DNA of 64,000 bases from Ancylomarina longa (GCF_003996985.1 NZ_RJJX01000002.1:219956-283955); one strand, 5' to 3'. Shown: positions 17,503-27,084, counted from the stretch's first letter. Made by a program: numbers and translations. The notes: generated by a model from the sequence alone, not told the origin.

Positions 17503-17532
17503 GCCGTATCAAAATGATGCGGCTTTTTTTTT
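17503..17532 (+). terminator. Intrinsic terminator of galM
   Basis: GCCGTATCA / TGATGCGGC (17503-17511 with 17515-17523, one G:U pair) is followed by T9. Confidence 0.9.
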
Positions 17533-17652
17533 ACCATCAAGGCTAAGTCTTATATTTTCAAAAATATACAGGCTGAATTATTAGTGGATAAAAAGAATCA
17601 TTTCAATATATACACGTCTTCTGACATCCCAACAATTAATTCGTTATTTTTT

Positions 17653-17685
17653 ATCCTACTAGTATGTACTGGTAGGATTTTTTTA
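17653..17685 (+). terminator. Second hairpin terminator upstream of micropeptide gene 1
   Basis: ATCCTACTAGTA / TACTGGTAGGAT (17653-17664 with 17667-17678, one G:U pair) is followed by T6-7. No gene is evident between galM's own terminator (17503-17532) and this one. It isolates the following -7 box and micropeptide gene from upstream transcription. Confidence 0.75.
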
Positions 17686-17693
17686 TATATTTG
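17686..17693 (+). promoter_or_regulatory. -7 promoter box upstream of micropeptide gene 1
   Basis: TATATTTG matches TAnnTTTG, directly after the terminator hairpin and 74 bp before the ATG at 17768. No convincing -33 element is visible. Confidence 0.5.
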
Positions 17694-17767
17694 TCGCAAA
17701 GGATTTCTAACAACCTTTTTATTGAATTATTTATTGGATTGTTTTTATCGTACAAAAACGAATTCCC

Positions 17768-17842
17768 ATGCAAAAATCAACTTCAGTAAAATTAGTTTAC
17801 AGACATTCACACAAAGGATTATTTGAGTGTTTGATTTGTTAA
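17768..17842 (+). CDS. Micropeptide 1 of a three-member family ending KGLFECLIC (24 aa)
   Basis: A 24-codon gene (ATG to TAA) encoding a peptide whose last nine residues are KGLFECLIC, so the two final cysteines form a C-terminal CxxC. Two other genes in this window (24093-24167 and 60208-60276) encode peptides of 24 and 22 aa with the same ending and shared residues before it (L, S and a Y/H at matching distances). The codons differ, so the peptide is what is kept. It lies in the 5' region of susC, 309 bp upstream of its ATG. The function is unknown: it could be a regulatory leader peptide or a free peptide. It was recognised by reading, not by any database. Confidence 0.8.
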   Translation: MQKSTSVKLVYRHSHKGLFECLIC

Positions 17843-18039
17843 TACTACTTCGTTAAGAATAGAATTACACTATTCTTCCAGCATGGTTCCTAAATGTTTT
17901 AGCCAAACCACCTGGGGTGTTTTATACATTACTTCATTGTAATATCGATCTTCTGTTTATTTCGGATACTGAATCCCCACAACAGTTATTCAAAACAAAT
18001 ATCAAGTATCAGCAACACCATTAATTCATAAAAACATAT

Positions 18040-18076
18040 AAAAAAAAACAGAGAAAGCTACCAACAATCTCTGTTT
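18040..18076 (-). terminator. Minus-strand terminator in the susC 5' region (possible antisense RNA end)
   Basis: AAACAGAGA / TCTCTGTTT (18046-18054 with 18068-18076). Read on the minus strand, the hairpin is followed by a run of T (the A8-9 at 18040-18048). No minus-strand protein gene needs it. This is what the 3' end of a short RNA antisense to the susC start would look like. On the plus strand it is a 5'-UTR hairpin. Confidence 0.5.
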
Positions 18077-18151
18077 ACACATTAATAATTCTTTGTTGTT
18101 TCAAGCCTAAATCAGGAAACAACAAAACTAACTTTTAACGCATCTAAATTT

Positions 18152-21100
18152 ATGAAAAAAAACGCAAAAACTGCTGTATGGCAAGAGTCTATGCAGTATG
18201 GCTTTGTTTCATCCATGATGAAACTTTGCATTTTGGTTGTTTTATTTTTGCCTTTTACGGCAAATGCAGCCCTTTCAACAAACCTCAGCAACACACAACA
18301 AGCTTTAAAGTCGGTTAGTGGTACTGTTGTTGATCAAGCACAAATGCCTTTAATAGGAGTTAATATCATTATTAAAGGAACCTCCACGGGAACAGTAACA
18401 GATTTTGATGGGAAATTCGAGCTTAATGTACCGGATAATGCATTGCTTCAATTTTCATTCATCGGATATTTAAATCAGGAAATAGCAGTTGGCAATCAAA
18501 CCAATTTCAATATTATTCTAAAAGAAGATATTCAGGGGTTAAATGAAGTTATTGTAGTTGGCTATGGTGTGCAAAAAAAGAGCGACTTAACTGGTGCTGT
18601 ATCTTCAGTGAAAAGTGACGAAATCGCGAAAGTAGCTGCCACAAATCCTACGGAAGCATTACAAGGTAAAATTGCCGGGGTAAGCATTACTAAAATTGGA
18701 GGAGCCCCTGGTGCCGGTCTGGATGTTAAAATCAGAGGAATCGGTACTGTTGGTAATCATCAACCGCTGTATATTATTGATGGAATACCTGGTGACATCA
18801 ATTTTATTAGTAGCACAGATATAGCCTCTATCGAAGTCTTAAAAGATGGTGCAGCAGCAGCTATTTATGGTTCCAGGGCAGCAAATGGCGTTGTGTTGGT
18901 TACTACCAAAAAAGGTAAAAAAGGAAAAACATCTGTTGAATTTAGCTCTTACCTAAGTATCAACAAACCTGTAAAAACCTACAATTTATTAAATGCTGAT
19001 GAGTATGTTCAGGTTCATCGTCAAATGTATGAAAATGCTGGTAGCGCACTTCCTACCTATATTACGAATCCAGGCACGAACGACACAGACTGGATTGACC
19101 AGGTGATAGACAAGTCGAGTTCACAAAACTATAGTTTACGAGTGAGTGGTGCTGGCGAGCATGGTCATTTTAGTATATCCGGTAATTTTACCGATGACGA
19201 AGGTATTGTGTTGGGCTCTGATTATAATCGCAACTCGCTTCGTGCTAAAATGGGAACAACAAAAGGAAGATTAACGGTTAATGCTTCTCTTGCTTATACC
19301 GAAACTAAAGATAACCCGTATCAGATTTCGCTTCGGGAAACCTACCATATCTCTCCGCTAGTACCTGTTTTGGACGAAAATGAAAAGTATGGATATGGAT
19401 TAACCAGAAACAATTTACCAAATAATGATAATCCTGTGGCTATGGATCATTTCAACACACAGGAAAAAACAACGCATTATACGGTTGCCAATGTTAACTT
19501 AGATTTCAAATTAGCTGAAGGACTTATCTGGACAACTCGATTAGGATTATCAAACAGTGATTTTAAAGAATATTCCTATCATCCGGATTACATTGCAAAT
19601 CCAACCGTGATTGTCAAATACCCGGTTGTTGCCGAATACAATAGCAACTACCGCGAACAAATCATGGAACACATGTTGGCATTCCAGAAAGACTTTGGAA
19701 AACATTCGCTGAATGGTGTTGCTGCATTTTCCTTAAATCACAATACCAACGAATGGAATAATGCTCAGGTAGAAGGAAAAACCATAGAGAGGTCGGTAGA
19801 TGAAAATGGCAATATTGTAGAAAAAGTTGTTCCTGTTGGATTTGATGATCCTGATTTTAAAACAATCAACGCAGGAAAAGGAGGAACCTATACAGCCGGA
19901 GGATCAAACTATACTTACAACCGCCTTTCGGTATTGGGTAGAATCAATTATGCCTTTGACAACAAATACTTATTCCAGTTTACCATGCGTAGAGATGGAT
20001 CATCAAAATTTGGTAGTGAAGAGAGGTATGGTAACTTCCCTTCTGCATCATTCGGATGGCGCCTTACCGAAGAGGCTTTCATGAAACGATTTGATTTTCT
20101 GGATAACCTGAAATTAAGAGCTAGCTGGGGACTTTTAGGTAATGAGGATACCCTTAACAATTACGAGTATCAATCATTAATTTACAATAGCAACACCTAT
20201 GCCGGTGGCTATTCCAAAGGAAATGGTGAAAACGCATGGACCGGATCTGCTGCGTGGGATTTAGCAAACAGAAGTCTGCGTTGGGAAGAAACCGAATCAA
20301 TTAATATTGGATTAGATTATTCATTTCTAAATAGCAAGATCTTTGGATCAATCAACTATTACAAGAATACAACCTCCGACATGTTAATCACTAAAAGTGT
20401 AGCTCCGTCGGCAGGTGTGAATAACCCAACCATAAATGTGGGTGAAATCGTAAATAAAGGATTGGAACTGGAATTAACCTATTCGAACCGCGAAAAAGAA
20501 TTTAAGTATGATATAACCGGAACATTCACCACCATGAAAAACGAAGTGGTTTCTCTTTCCGACAAAGATCAGGTGCTTTACGGACAAGGTCTAAAGTATG
20601 GATCTTCTCATTATCCAAACCAAACCCGTGTAGGTCACGAAATTGGTGCATTTTACTTGTATCAAACCGATGGCATCTTTCAGTCTGATGAAGAAGTTGC
20701 AGCATATGCAAAAGATGGAAATGCAATCCAATCCGATGCGAAAGCTGGTGATATCCGCTATAAAGATGTTAATGACGATGGAAAAATCAATGAAGATGAT
20801 AAAGTATATAGTGGTAGTGGCGTTCCTGATTTTGAATATAGCGTAAACTTCACAGCAAGCTATAAAAACTTTGATTTTACCATGTTCTGGCAAGGTGTTT
20901 CCGGAAACAAAATCTATAATGGAAACCGTTTTGAAATGGAAGGTATGGAAGCCGGTAGAAATTTCACACGAAATACGCTGAATGCATGGACTCCAACAAA
21001 TACAAACACCAATATGCCACGCGCAGTACTTGGTGATCCTAATGGAAACACCGATGAATCCACCCGTTTTCTTGAAAATGGATCTTACCTTAAACTTAGA

Positions 21101-21340
21101 AATATTCAATTAGGTTATAATTTGCCTAAATCCTTATGCGAGAAGTTGAAAATGAATAAACTTCGTCTTTACGTTAGTGGGCAAAATTTATTCACCATTA
21201 CTGATTATAGTGGTATTGATCCTGAAGTTGCTGGTATGATTAATAGTTCAGGTCAGGTAGATGCCTTGTCTCAAGGTGTGGATAGAACCATCTATCCGAT
21301 GACTAAATCATATGTTTTTGGTCTTCAGGTAACATTCTAA
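18152..21340 (+). CDS. susC: SusC/RagA family TonB-linked outer-membrane transporter
   Basis: A 1062-aa outer-membrane channel that imports oligosaccharides (or other nutrients) with its SusD partner, powered by TonB. Domains: signal peptide ending near ANA, CarboxypepD-regulatory-like domain (about 55-135, SGTVVDQAQMPLIGVNI), plug domain with the TonB box area VIVVGYGVQKKSDLTGAVSSV, and a large C-terminal barrel ending in VFGLQVTF. It lacks the N-terminal STN domain of anti-sigma-coupled transporters. It starts 309 bp after micropeptide 1 and is 47 bp from susD. The substrate is not readable. The gene name marks the family only. Confidence 0.93.
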   Translation: MKKNAKTAVWQESMQYGFVSSMMKLCILVVLFLPFTANAALSTNLSNTQQALKSVSGTVVDQAQMPLIGVNIIIKGTSTGTVTDFDGKFELNVPDNALLQFSFIGYLNQEIAVGNQTNFNIILKEDIQGLNEVIVVGYGVQKKSDLTGAVSSVKSDEIAKVAATNPTEALQGKIAGVSITKIGGAPGAGLDVKIRGIGTVGNHQPLYIIDGIPGDINFISSTDIASIEVLKDGAAAAIYGSRAANGVVLVTTKKGKKGKTSVEFSSYLSINKPVKTYNLLNADEYVQVHRQMYENAGSALPTYITNPGTNDTDWIDQVIDKSSSQNYSLRVSGAGEHGHFSISGNFTDDEGIVLGSDYNRNSLRAKMGTTKGRLTVNASLAYTETKDNPYQISLRETYHISPLVPVLDENEKYGYGLTRNNLPNNDNPVAMDHFNTQEKTTHYTVANVNLDFKLAEGLIWTTRLGLSNSDFKEYSYHPDYIANPTVIVKYPVVAEYNSNYREQIMEHMLAFQKDFGKHSLNGVAAFSLNHNTNEWNNAQVEGKTIERSVDENGNIVEKVVPVGFDDPDFKTINAGKGGTYTAGGSNYTYNRLSVLGRINYAFDNKYLFQFTMRRDGSSKFGSEERYGNFPSASFGWRLTEEAFMKRFDFLDNLKLRASWGLLGNEDTLNNYEYQSLIYNSNTYAGGYSKGNGENAWTGSAAWDLANRSLRWEETESINIGLDYSFLNSKIFGSINYYKNTTSDMLITKSVAPSAGVNNPTINVGEIVNKGLELELTYSNREKEFKYDITGTFTTMKNEVVSLSDKDQVLYGQGLKYGSSHYPNQTRVGHEIGAFYLYQTDGIFQSDEEVAAYAKDGNAIQSDAKAGDIRYKDVNDDGKINEDDKVYSGSGVPDFEYSVNFTASYKNFDFTMFWQGVSGNKIYNGNRFEMEGMEAGRNFTRNTLNAWTPTNTNTNMPRAVLGDPNGNTDESTRFLENGSYLKLRNIQLGYNLPKSLCEKLKMNKLRLYVSGQNLFTITDYSGIDPEVAGMINSSGQVDALSQGVDRTIYPMTKSYVFGLQVTF

Positions 21341-21387
21341 TCCAGAACAAATTTCTAGTTCAATTAATTTACAGAAATAATAGACAC

Positions 21388-22914
21388 ATGAAAAAAATAA
21401 TATATTACATACTTTTCATCATCCTTATAGCTCCTATTACGAGTTGCGATGATTATTTGGTACAAGAATCTCCTGACAAACTAACCTCTGATAAATTCTG
21501 GAGAAATGAAGATGATGCACTAGCCGGCTTGGCTTCGGCATATTCTCAATTGGAAGGATTTGTAGGCTGGGACGAATGGCAGGAAGGTCGCCCTGTTGTG
21601 GAATACTATAGAAACGATATGCTAAACCCGGGAGCTGACGCTTTTAACTATACTTGGTGGACCGATCTATACAACTTTTCATATACGCCAGGAAATTATG
21701 CCGTAAATCTTATGTGGAAAACAAATTACCGAGGTATTAATTTTTGTAATCAGGTTCTGGAAAATGTACCACAAATTCCTGATGATAAGATTAGTGCTGA
21801 AGCAAGGAAACAAATCATTGCGGAAGCTAAATTTCTTAGAGCCTATTATCACTTTAAACTACTTAGTCATTACAAAAAGGTAATTATCAGAACCAAAGTA
21901 CCTGAAGGAGATGCAGATCTTCCTAAAGCTGATTCGCCAAGATCAGAAGTATATGACTTCATCATTTCTGATTTAAAAGCAGCTGCAACAGATCTGGTTA
22001 GCACTCAAGATGCCAATAATATAGGACGTGCTACTAAAGGCGCAGCCAATGCTTACTTAGGGAAAGTTTATCTGTATCGGGCAGGAGAAGAGAATAATCC
22101 ATCCTACCTAAGCGAAGCTAAATCAGCACTTAATGCAGTTATACAATCCGGACTTTATAATCTGGAAGATAACTTTCTTTCTCTTTTCGATGGAAGTAAC
22201 GAAAACTCCTCCGAATCGGTATTCGAATTACAACTTTCATCTATTAAAGATGGTGGTGCAAAATACGATATGTGGCTTCAGTATTTCGTTGGACCTACCG
22301 AATTTGGATTCTGGGAAGAAATTGTAGGAACCGATGCTTTAATCAACGAAATGGAAAAGGAAGGTAAACTATCAACCTCAGGAAATTACGACAGCAGATT
22401 GTACGAAACCTGTCTTTTCCGCGATGATTATTTCAATGATTCCAACAATCCGAATGTTTATGGAGATACTTATGACGGCTGGTTTGGTAGCTCTACCAGT
22501 AAAATCAATATGAGAAAATATCTTCCTGCCAGTTCGGATAAATTTTACGATCGTTCTGCTGTTAACATGCCATTAATGAGATATGCAGATGTATTGTTAA
22601 TGTATGCCGAAGTATTAAATGATACCGAAGAAACAGCTCTTGCTATTCCTTTCATTAATCAAGTACGGTCAGCGCATGGCGATATGCCAGCAATGGTTGG
22701 TTCAAGCAAAGCTGAAGTGACTGCTCAAATCGAACACGAAAGAATCATGGAATTTACACTGGAAGGTTCAAGATTTCTTGATTTACGCAGATGGGGAAAA
22801 TTGGAAAGCGCCATGGCTACCGCAAACCGCACCGGATTTTCAGGAGAAGCAAACTACTATCTACCCGTACCCGAGGAAGAAGTTAACGCAAATCCTCTAA
22901 TCAATAATAATTAG
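21388..22914 (+). CDS. susD: SusD/RagB family nutrient-binding lipoprotein
   Basis: A 508-aa surface lipoprotein that caps the SusC channel and binds its ligand. The lipobox is ITSC in the signal sequence, followed by the family start DDYLVQESPDKLTSDKFW, TPR-type helices (AEAKFLRAYYHFKLLSHY), the C-terminal RYADVLLMYAEVLN, and the diagnostic ERIMEFTLEGSRFLDLRRWG and YYLPVPEEEVNANP endings. It is cotranscribed with susC and ends at a strong hairpin terminator. Confidence 0.93.
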   Translation: MKKIIYYILFIILIAPITSCDDYLVQESPDKLTSDKFWRNEDDALAGLASAYSQLEGFVGWDEWQEGRPVVEYYRNDMLNPGADAFNYTWWTDLYNFSYTPGNYAVNLMWKTNYRGINFCNQVLENVPQIPDDKISAEARKQIIAEAKFLRAYYHFKLLSHYKKVIIRTKVPEGDADLPKADSPRSEVYDFIISDLKAAATDLVSTQDANNIGRATKGAANAYLGKVYLYRAGEENNPSYLSEAKSALNAVIQSGLYNLEDNFLSLFDGSNENSSESVFELQLSSIKDGGAKYDMWLQYFVGPTEFGFWEEIVGTDALINEMEKEGKLSTSGNYDSRLYETCLFRDDYFNDSNNPNVYGDTYDGWFGSSTSKINMRKYLPASSDKFYDRSAVNMPLMRYADVLLMYAEVLNDTEETALAIPFINQVRSAHGDMPAMVGSSKAEVTAQIEHERIMEFTLEGSRFLDLRRWGKLESAMATANRTGFSGEANYYLPVPEEEVNANPLINNN

Positions 22915-22935
22915 TTTTTTAGCTTTTTTATAAAA

Positions 22936-22976
22936 CTGTTAAAGTGCCCCTAAAATTAGGGGCACTTCTTTAACAG
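22936..22976 (+). terminator. Long hairpin terminator after susD
   Basis: The core AAGTGCCCCTA / TAGGGGCACTT (22942-22952 with 22957-22967) is extended by outer CTGTTAAAG / CTTTAACAG arms. It is a very stable stem at the end of the susCD operon. Confidence 0.9.
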
Positions 22977-23033
22977 AAATTGTGGTGCTAACAGAAAAAT
23001 TGTTACTTTCCCACGAATTTTAATATAACGAGT

Positions 23034-23309
23034 ATGATAACAGTACTAGCCTTGATGACAATAGGAATATTGCTTGGCTTTTTCATCAACCAGCGCCCTA
23101 AAATCATAAAAGCAGTGGATAAAATGACTAATTGGGCTATTTATCTATTGCTATTTCTTTTAGGCATTGGAGTCGGATTAAATAAAAAAATCATAAACAA
23201 TCTCCCTACTATTGGAGTGCAGGCGGTAATACTCACCATTGGTGCATTGATAGGGAGTTTAATCCTTGCTTATATTACCTATAATCTATTTTTTAAACCC
23301 AAGCAATAA
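23034..23309 (+). CDS. LysO-like exporter, N-terminal half (DUF340)
   Basis: A 91-aa membrane protein with three hydrophobic helices (MITVLALMTIGILLGFF, WAIYLLLFLLGIGVGLN, AVILTIGALIGSLILAY). It matches the first part of LysO/YbjE lysine exporters. In E. coli LysO is one ~300-aa chain. Here this half and the next gene, 16 bp downstream, together reconstruct it. The two-gene form is probably native since both frames are clean with their own ATG. Confidence 0.75.
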   Translation: MITVLALMTIGILLGFFINQRPKIIKAVDKMTNWAIYLLLFLLGIGVGLNKKIINNLPTIGVQAVILTIGALIGSLILAYITYNLFFKPKQ

Positions 23310-23325
23310 TTCCTTTAATCATCTC

Positions 23326-23931
23326 ATGAAAAACAGTCTTATTATACTAGGTTTTTTTGTTTTAGGCTTATTTTTAGGTTTAAGCAAATTCCTTCCTGAT
23401 TTTATCATGGAATCAGACTTTAGCATGTATGCCCTTTATTTATTGATGTTTTTGGTTGGGATTGGTATTGGAGCCGATCGCTCCTCCTGGAAAGTGATCA
23501 AAGAAACCAATATCAAAATAATATTAGTTCCCCTGTGTGTAGTTATAGGTTCCCTCTTAGGTGTTGCAGCTGTTTCAATATTTTTACCGCAAATTCATCT
23601 AAAAGAAGCCCTTGCCGTTGGGGCAGGATTTGGTTACTATAGCCTCTCCTCAATTTTCATTACACAAATTAGTGGCGAAACACTGGGAGTAGTTGCTCTT
23701 TTATCAAATATATTACGAGAGATTATTACCCTTTTGGCCACTCCTATTTTTGTTAAATATTTTGGAAAGCTTGCAGGGATTGCTTGTGGCGGTGCAACGG
23801 CTATGGATACCACCTTACCGATTATATCAAAGTATAGCGGAAAGGAATGGGCAATTATTTCAGTATTTAGCGGTATCGTTTTAACTATTCTGGTACCCTT
23901 TTTGGTTCCATTCATTCTCGAAATCCTATAA
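23326..23931 (+). CDS. LysO-like exporter, C-terminal half
   Basis: A 201-aa inner-membrane protein with about six helices and the LysO signatures EALAVGAGFGYYSLSSIFITQ, ALLSNILREIITLLATP and CGGATAMDTTLPII. LysO exports lysine and its toxic analogues. The ATG at 23326 is chosen; the frame is open further upstream but overlaps the first half-gene. It follows the N-terminal half by 16 bp and is surely cotranscribed. Confidence 0.82.
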   Translation: MKNSLIILGFFVLGLFLGLSKFLPDFIMESDFSMYALYLLMFLVGIGIGADRSSWKVIKETNIKIILVPLCVVIGSLLGVAAVSIFLPQIHLKEALAVGAGFGYYSLSSIFITQISGETLGVVALLSNILREIITLLATPIFVKYFGKLAGIACGGATAMDTTLPIISKYSGKEWAIISVFSGIVLTILVPFLVPFILEIL

Positions 23932-24092
23932 CTATTTTCTTACTGATAGAAACACAAATATTATTTGAATTATAATTGAAAATTGTCATTTTTTAATAAA
24001 TTTACTTCCCTGAATATCAATTGAATTTATCGTTTCTTCTAGTGGGGTTTTCCTTTTATAACCTACAATTTGAAATACTAACACAAAAGAAA

Positions 24093-24167
24093 ATGTACTA
24101 CGAAAACAAATTCATCTTACACTACAACGATTCGTACAAAGGTCTGTACGAATGCTGGATTTGTTAA
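24093..24167 (+). CDS. Micropeptide 2 of the family, ending KGLYECWIC (24 aa)
   Basis: A 24-codon gene (ATG to TAA) whose peptide ends SYKGLYECWIC, nearly identical at the C-terminus to the copy at 60208-60276 and 11/24 identical in register to the copy at 17768-17842. Against copy 1, the shared K-G-L, E and C positions use different synonymous codons (GGT/GGA, CTG/TTA, GAA/GAG, TGC/TGT), a mark of selection on the peptide. It lies 111 bp upstream of the Xaa-Pro aminopeptidase gene in an otherwise gene-free 347-bp gap. A weak hairpin (about 24223-24249, GGGA and TCCC arms) stands between them. Confidence 0.85.
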   Translation: MYYENKFILHYNDSYKGLYECWIC

Positions 24168-24278
24168 TTTCTTACCTGTTTTTCCTTTCCGGAAATCATC
24201 TTTTTATCATTCTTAAAATCATTTATTGGGACTCTTGTATCCCATAAAATATAAAACAGCACCTAAAACCCAAACCTT

Positions 24279-25661
24279 ATGTTTTCAAAAGAAACTTATC
24301 AACAACGTAGAAATCAATTAAAACAACAAGTAAAATCAGGAATTCTGCTTTTTCTGGGGAACGAGGAAAGTAGCATGAACTATGCCGACAATACCTTCCA
24401 CTACCGCCAGGATAGTAGCTTTTTATATTTCTTTGGTTCCGATTATCCGGGATTAGCAGCCATTATTGATATTGATGAAAATCGCGAGATCATTTTTGGA
24501 GATGAACTAACAATCGACCATATTGTTTGGATGGGAACCCAACCTAGCATTAAAGAAAAAAGTGAAGCGGTTGGCATCAATGAAACAGCTCCTCTTTCAA
24601 GCTTAAAGGATTATCTGGATAAGGCCGTTGCAAAAGGAAGAATGGTTCACCACCTTCCTCCCTACCGACCTGAACATCAAATTAAATTATTTGATTTACT
24701 GCAAGTACACCCCAATATTGCTGCTAAAAATGCTTCCGCAGATTTCATTCAGGCAGTAGTGAACCAACGTAATTACAAATCAGCCGAAGAGATAGTACAG
24801 ATTGAAAATGCCGTAAATATTACAGCAGATATGCACCTTACTGCTATGCGAATGGCTCGGCCAGGCATGAAAGAAGCCGAGATTGCCGCAGCAGTTCAGG
24901 AGATTGCTCTTGCCGCTGGTGGTCAGTTGTCCTTTCCTACTATTGCTACCATAAATGGTCAAACACTTCACAACCATTATCATGGCAATACCTTAAAAAG
25001 CGGAGATATGGTTTTGATAGATTGCGGTGCAGAAAATGGCATGCACTATGCGGGCGACATGTCCAGCACCTTTCCGGTTGATAAAAAATTTACCCCACGA
25101 CAAAAAGAAATTTACCAGATTGCTTTAAATGCGCATGAAGCCGCCATAGCAGCACTAAGACCAGGAGTTCGCTTTAAAGATGTTCATTTGAAAGCATGCC
25201 TGACTATTGCCGAGGGAATGAAACAAATGGGATTTATGAAAGGAGATTTGGAGGAAGCCATCCAACAAGGTGCTCATGCTCTATTCTTCCCTTGCGGTTT
25301 AGGACATATGATGGGAATGGATGTTCATGATATGGAAAATCTGGGAGAAGAATTCGTAGGATATAACGGACAAGCCAAAAGCACACAATTTGGATTAAAA
25401 TCCTTACGCTTGGGACGAGAATTGGAAGCAGGTTTTGTTTTAACAATCGAACCGGGAATCTATTTTATTCCGGAATTAATTGAGAAATGGAAAACGGAAA
25501 AAAGATTCGAACAATTTATCAATTACGAGAAGGTAGAACAGTACAAAGACTTTGGTGGATTGAGAAATGAAGAAGACTTTTTGATTACTCCTGATGGTGC
25601 AAGATTATTAGGAAAACCTATTCCTAAAACTATTGCAGATGTAGAACAGCAACGAAATTAA
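24279..25661 (+). CDS. Xaa-Pro aminopeptidase (M24B family, PepP-like)
   Basis: A 460-aa cytosolic metallopeptidase that removes an N-terminal residue before proline. The N-terminal creatinase-like domain (about 1-170) begins MFSKETYQQRRNQLKQQ. The C-terminal pita-bread domain has the metal ligands in VLIDCGAENGMHYAGDMSSTFPV (two D), FFPCGLGHMMGMDVHD (H), TIEPGIYF (E) and a late E in GGLRNEEDFLIT. Length and domain order match Bacteroidota PepP/APP. It leads a two-gene unit with an S37 peptidase and is preceded by micropeptide 2. Confidence 0.9.
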   Translation: MFSKETYQQRRNQLKQQVKSGILLFLGNEESSMNYADNTFHYRQDSSFLYFFGSDYPGLAAIIDIDENREIIFGDELTIDHIVWMGTQPSIKEKSEAVGINETAPLSSLKDYLDKAVAKGRMVHHLPPYRPEHQIKLFDLLQVHPNIAAKNASADFIQAVVNQRNYKSAEEIVQIENAVNITADMHLTAMRMARPGMKEAEIAAAVQEIALAAGGQLSFPTIATINGQTLHNHYHGNTLKSGDMVLIDCGAENGMHYAGDMSSTFPVDKKFTPRQKEIYQIALNAHEAAIAALRPGVRFKDVHLKACLTIAEGMKQMGFMKGDLEEAIQQGAHALFFPCGLGHMMGMDVHDMENLGEEFVGYNGQAKSTQFGLKSLRLGRELEAGFVLTIEPGIYFIPELIEKWKTEKRFEQFINYEKVEQYKDFGGLRNEEDFLITPDGARLLGKPIPKTIADVEQQRN

Positions 25662-25696
25662 AACATTTACGAACCCTTTTCATTACTTAAAATATC

Positions 25697-26998
25697 ATGA
25701 ATAAAATCAGATACAACATCCTAAGTATTCTCTTCCTTTTCACCTTAGGATTTTCAGCCTGTAATCAGGCCACAAGCATCGATTTGGAAGCTCGTTTAAA
25801 GCAAATACCCAACGCCAGCGTTCAAAAAATTACAGGCGACACTACTTTTGCTTCCTATTATGAAATGTATTTTACACAACCGCTCGATCATGATCATCCT
25901 GAATTAGGAAGCTTCAAACAGAGAGTATTACTTGGAAACAGAGGCTTAGATCATCCCATGGTAGTGGAATTACAAGGTTACAATATCTGGACAGAGAAAG
26001 CCGGTGAATTAAGCAAACTACTGGATGCAAACCAACTTACCATCGAACATCGGTACTTTAAAGATTCCCGTCCTGATAGTTTGGATTGGAAATATCTGAA
26101 TATCAAACAGGCTGCTGCCGATCAGCACACAATTATTCAAGCTTTAAAAAAAATCTATAAAGGAAAATGGTTAGCAACTGGAATTAGTAAAGGAGGACAA
26201 ACCACTATTTACCATCGTTATTTCTATCCCAAGGATGTTGATGTGAGTGTTCCCTATGTTGCTCCTATGAACCTGGCTCGCGAAGATGAGCGGATTCATC
26301 AACACCTAAAAACTGTAGGAACGAAAGAATGCAGAGATAAAATTTATCAGTTTCAATTGGCCTGTTTTCAACACAAAAAAGAATTACTTCCTATGGCGGC
26401 CAAACTGGCAAAAGAAAAAAACTACCTCTTTACCATGGGTTTAGAGAAGGCTTTAGATCTAAGTATTTTGGAATATTCCTTTGCCTTTTGGCAGTGGGGA
26501 AAAACTCCCTGCGAATCGATTCCTGATAAAACAGCATCGGCTGAAACACTATTTCAACATCTGATTAAAGTCTCGGGAATGGACTTTTTTGATAGTCGTA
26601 GTCAGGAATCTAGCTTAGCTTTCTATCAGCAAGCACTTACCGAAATAGGAATGTATAGTTATGAAATTGCACCTTTTAAAAAATATTTGACCTACGATAA
26701 GGATTTGACATTCGATCATATTTTCCCGAATGAGCCAAAACGAATTTTCGATCCTTCTTCTATGATTGCAGTTAATAAATGGTTGCAAACAGATGCAGAA
26801 AAAATGCTATTCATCTACGGAGAATACGATACATGGTCGGCTACAGCTGTGGATTTAAATGGCAATAACAAATGCAGAAAATTTATCAATCCTAAAGGAT
26901 CACACCTAAGTAGAATCAAAAATTTTCCTCCCAAAATGCAGGACGAAATCATTCAAACACTGGAAATATGGCTGGGAATGAAAATCAAGAAAGAGTAA
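25697..26998 (+). CDS. Peptidase family S37 (prolyl aminopeptidase-type) lipoprotein
   Basis: A 433-aa serine peptidase resembling the S37 family (Streptomyces PS-10 type tripeptidyl aminopeptidases that act on proline-containing peptides). The lipobox is FSAC, followed by YYEMYFTQPLDHDHP, the nucleophile elbow ATGISKGGQT (GxSxG), the acid in FIYGEYDTWSATA, and a histidine in NPKGSHLSRIKNF. It is likely anchored in the periplasm or outer membrane. It starts 35 bp after the Xaa-Pro peptidase, so the two act as an operon for proline-rich peptides. Confidence 0.82.
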   Translation: MNKIRYNILSILFLFTLGFSACNQATSIDLEARLKQIPNASVQKITGDTTFASYYEMYFTQPLDHDHPELGSFKQRVLLGNRGLDHPMVVELQGYNIWTEKAGELSKLLDANQLTIEHRYFKDSRPDSLDWKYLNIKQAAADQHTIIQALKKIYKGKWLATGISKGGQTTIYHRYFYPKDVDVSVPYVAPMNLAREDERIHQHLKTVGTKECRDKIYQFQLACFQHKKELLPMAAKLAKEKNYLFTMGLEKALDLSILEYSFAFWQWGKTPCESIPDKTASAETLFQHLIKVSGMDFFDSRSQESSLAFYQQALTEIGMYSYEIAPFKKYLTYDKDLTFDHIFPNEPKRIFDPSSMIAVNKWLQTDAEKMLFIYGEYDTWSATAVDLNGNNKCRKFINPKGSHLSRIKNFPPKMQDEIIQTLEIWLGMKIKKE

Positions 26999-27049
26999 CA
27001 AACAACAAGCAAGCTTCCTAACAAAAAATTAGGAACACTAACATCTGAA

Positions 27050-27084
27050 AAGAAGATTTCGAAATCCAATTTCGAAATCTTCTT
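27050..27084. terminator. 16-bp perfect hairpin after the peptidase operon
   Basis: AAGAAGATTTCGAAAT / ATTTCGAAATCTTCTT (27050-27065 with 27069-27084) with a 3-nt loop. The T run is weak, so it could be an mRNA-stabilising hairpin as well as a terminator. A smaller TTCCTA/TAGGAA hairpin precedes it. Confidence 0.65.

Noticed and set aside
18112-18294. Minus-strand 60-codon frame overlapping the susC start
   Set aside because: It is the complement of the susC signal peptide region; an antisense RNA is possible but not a protein.
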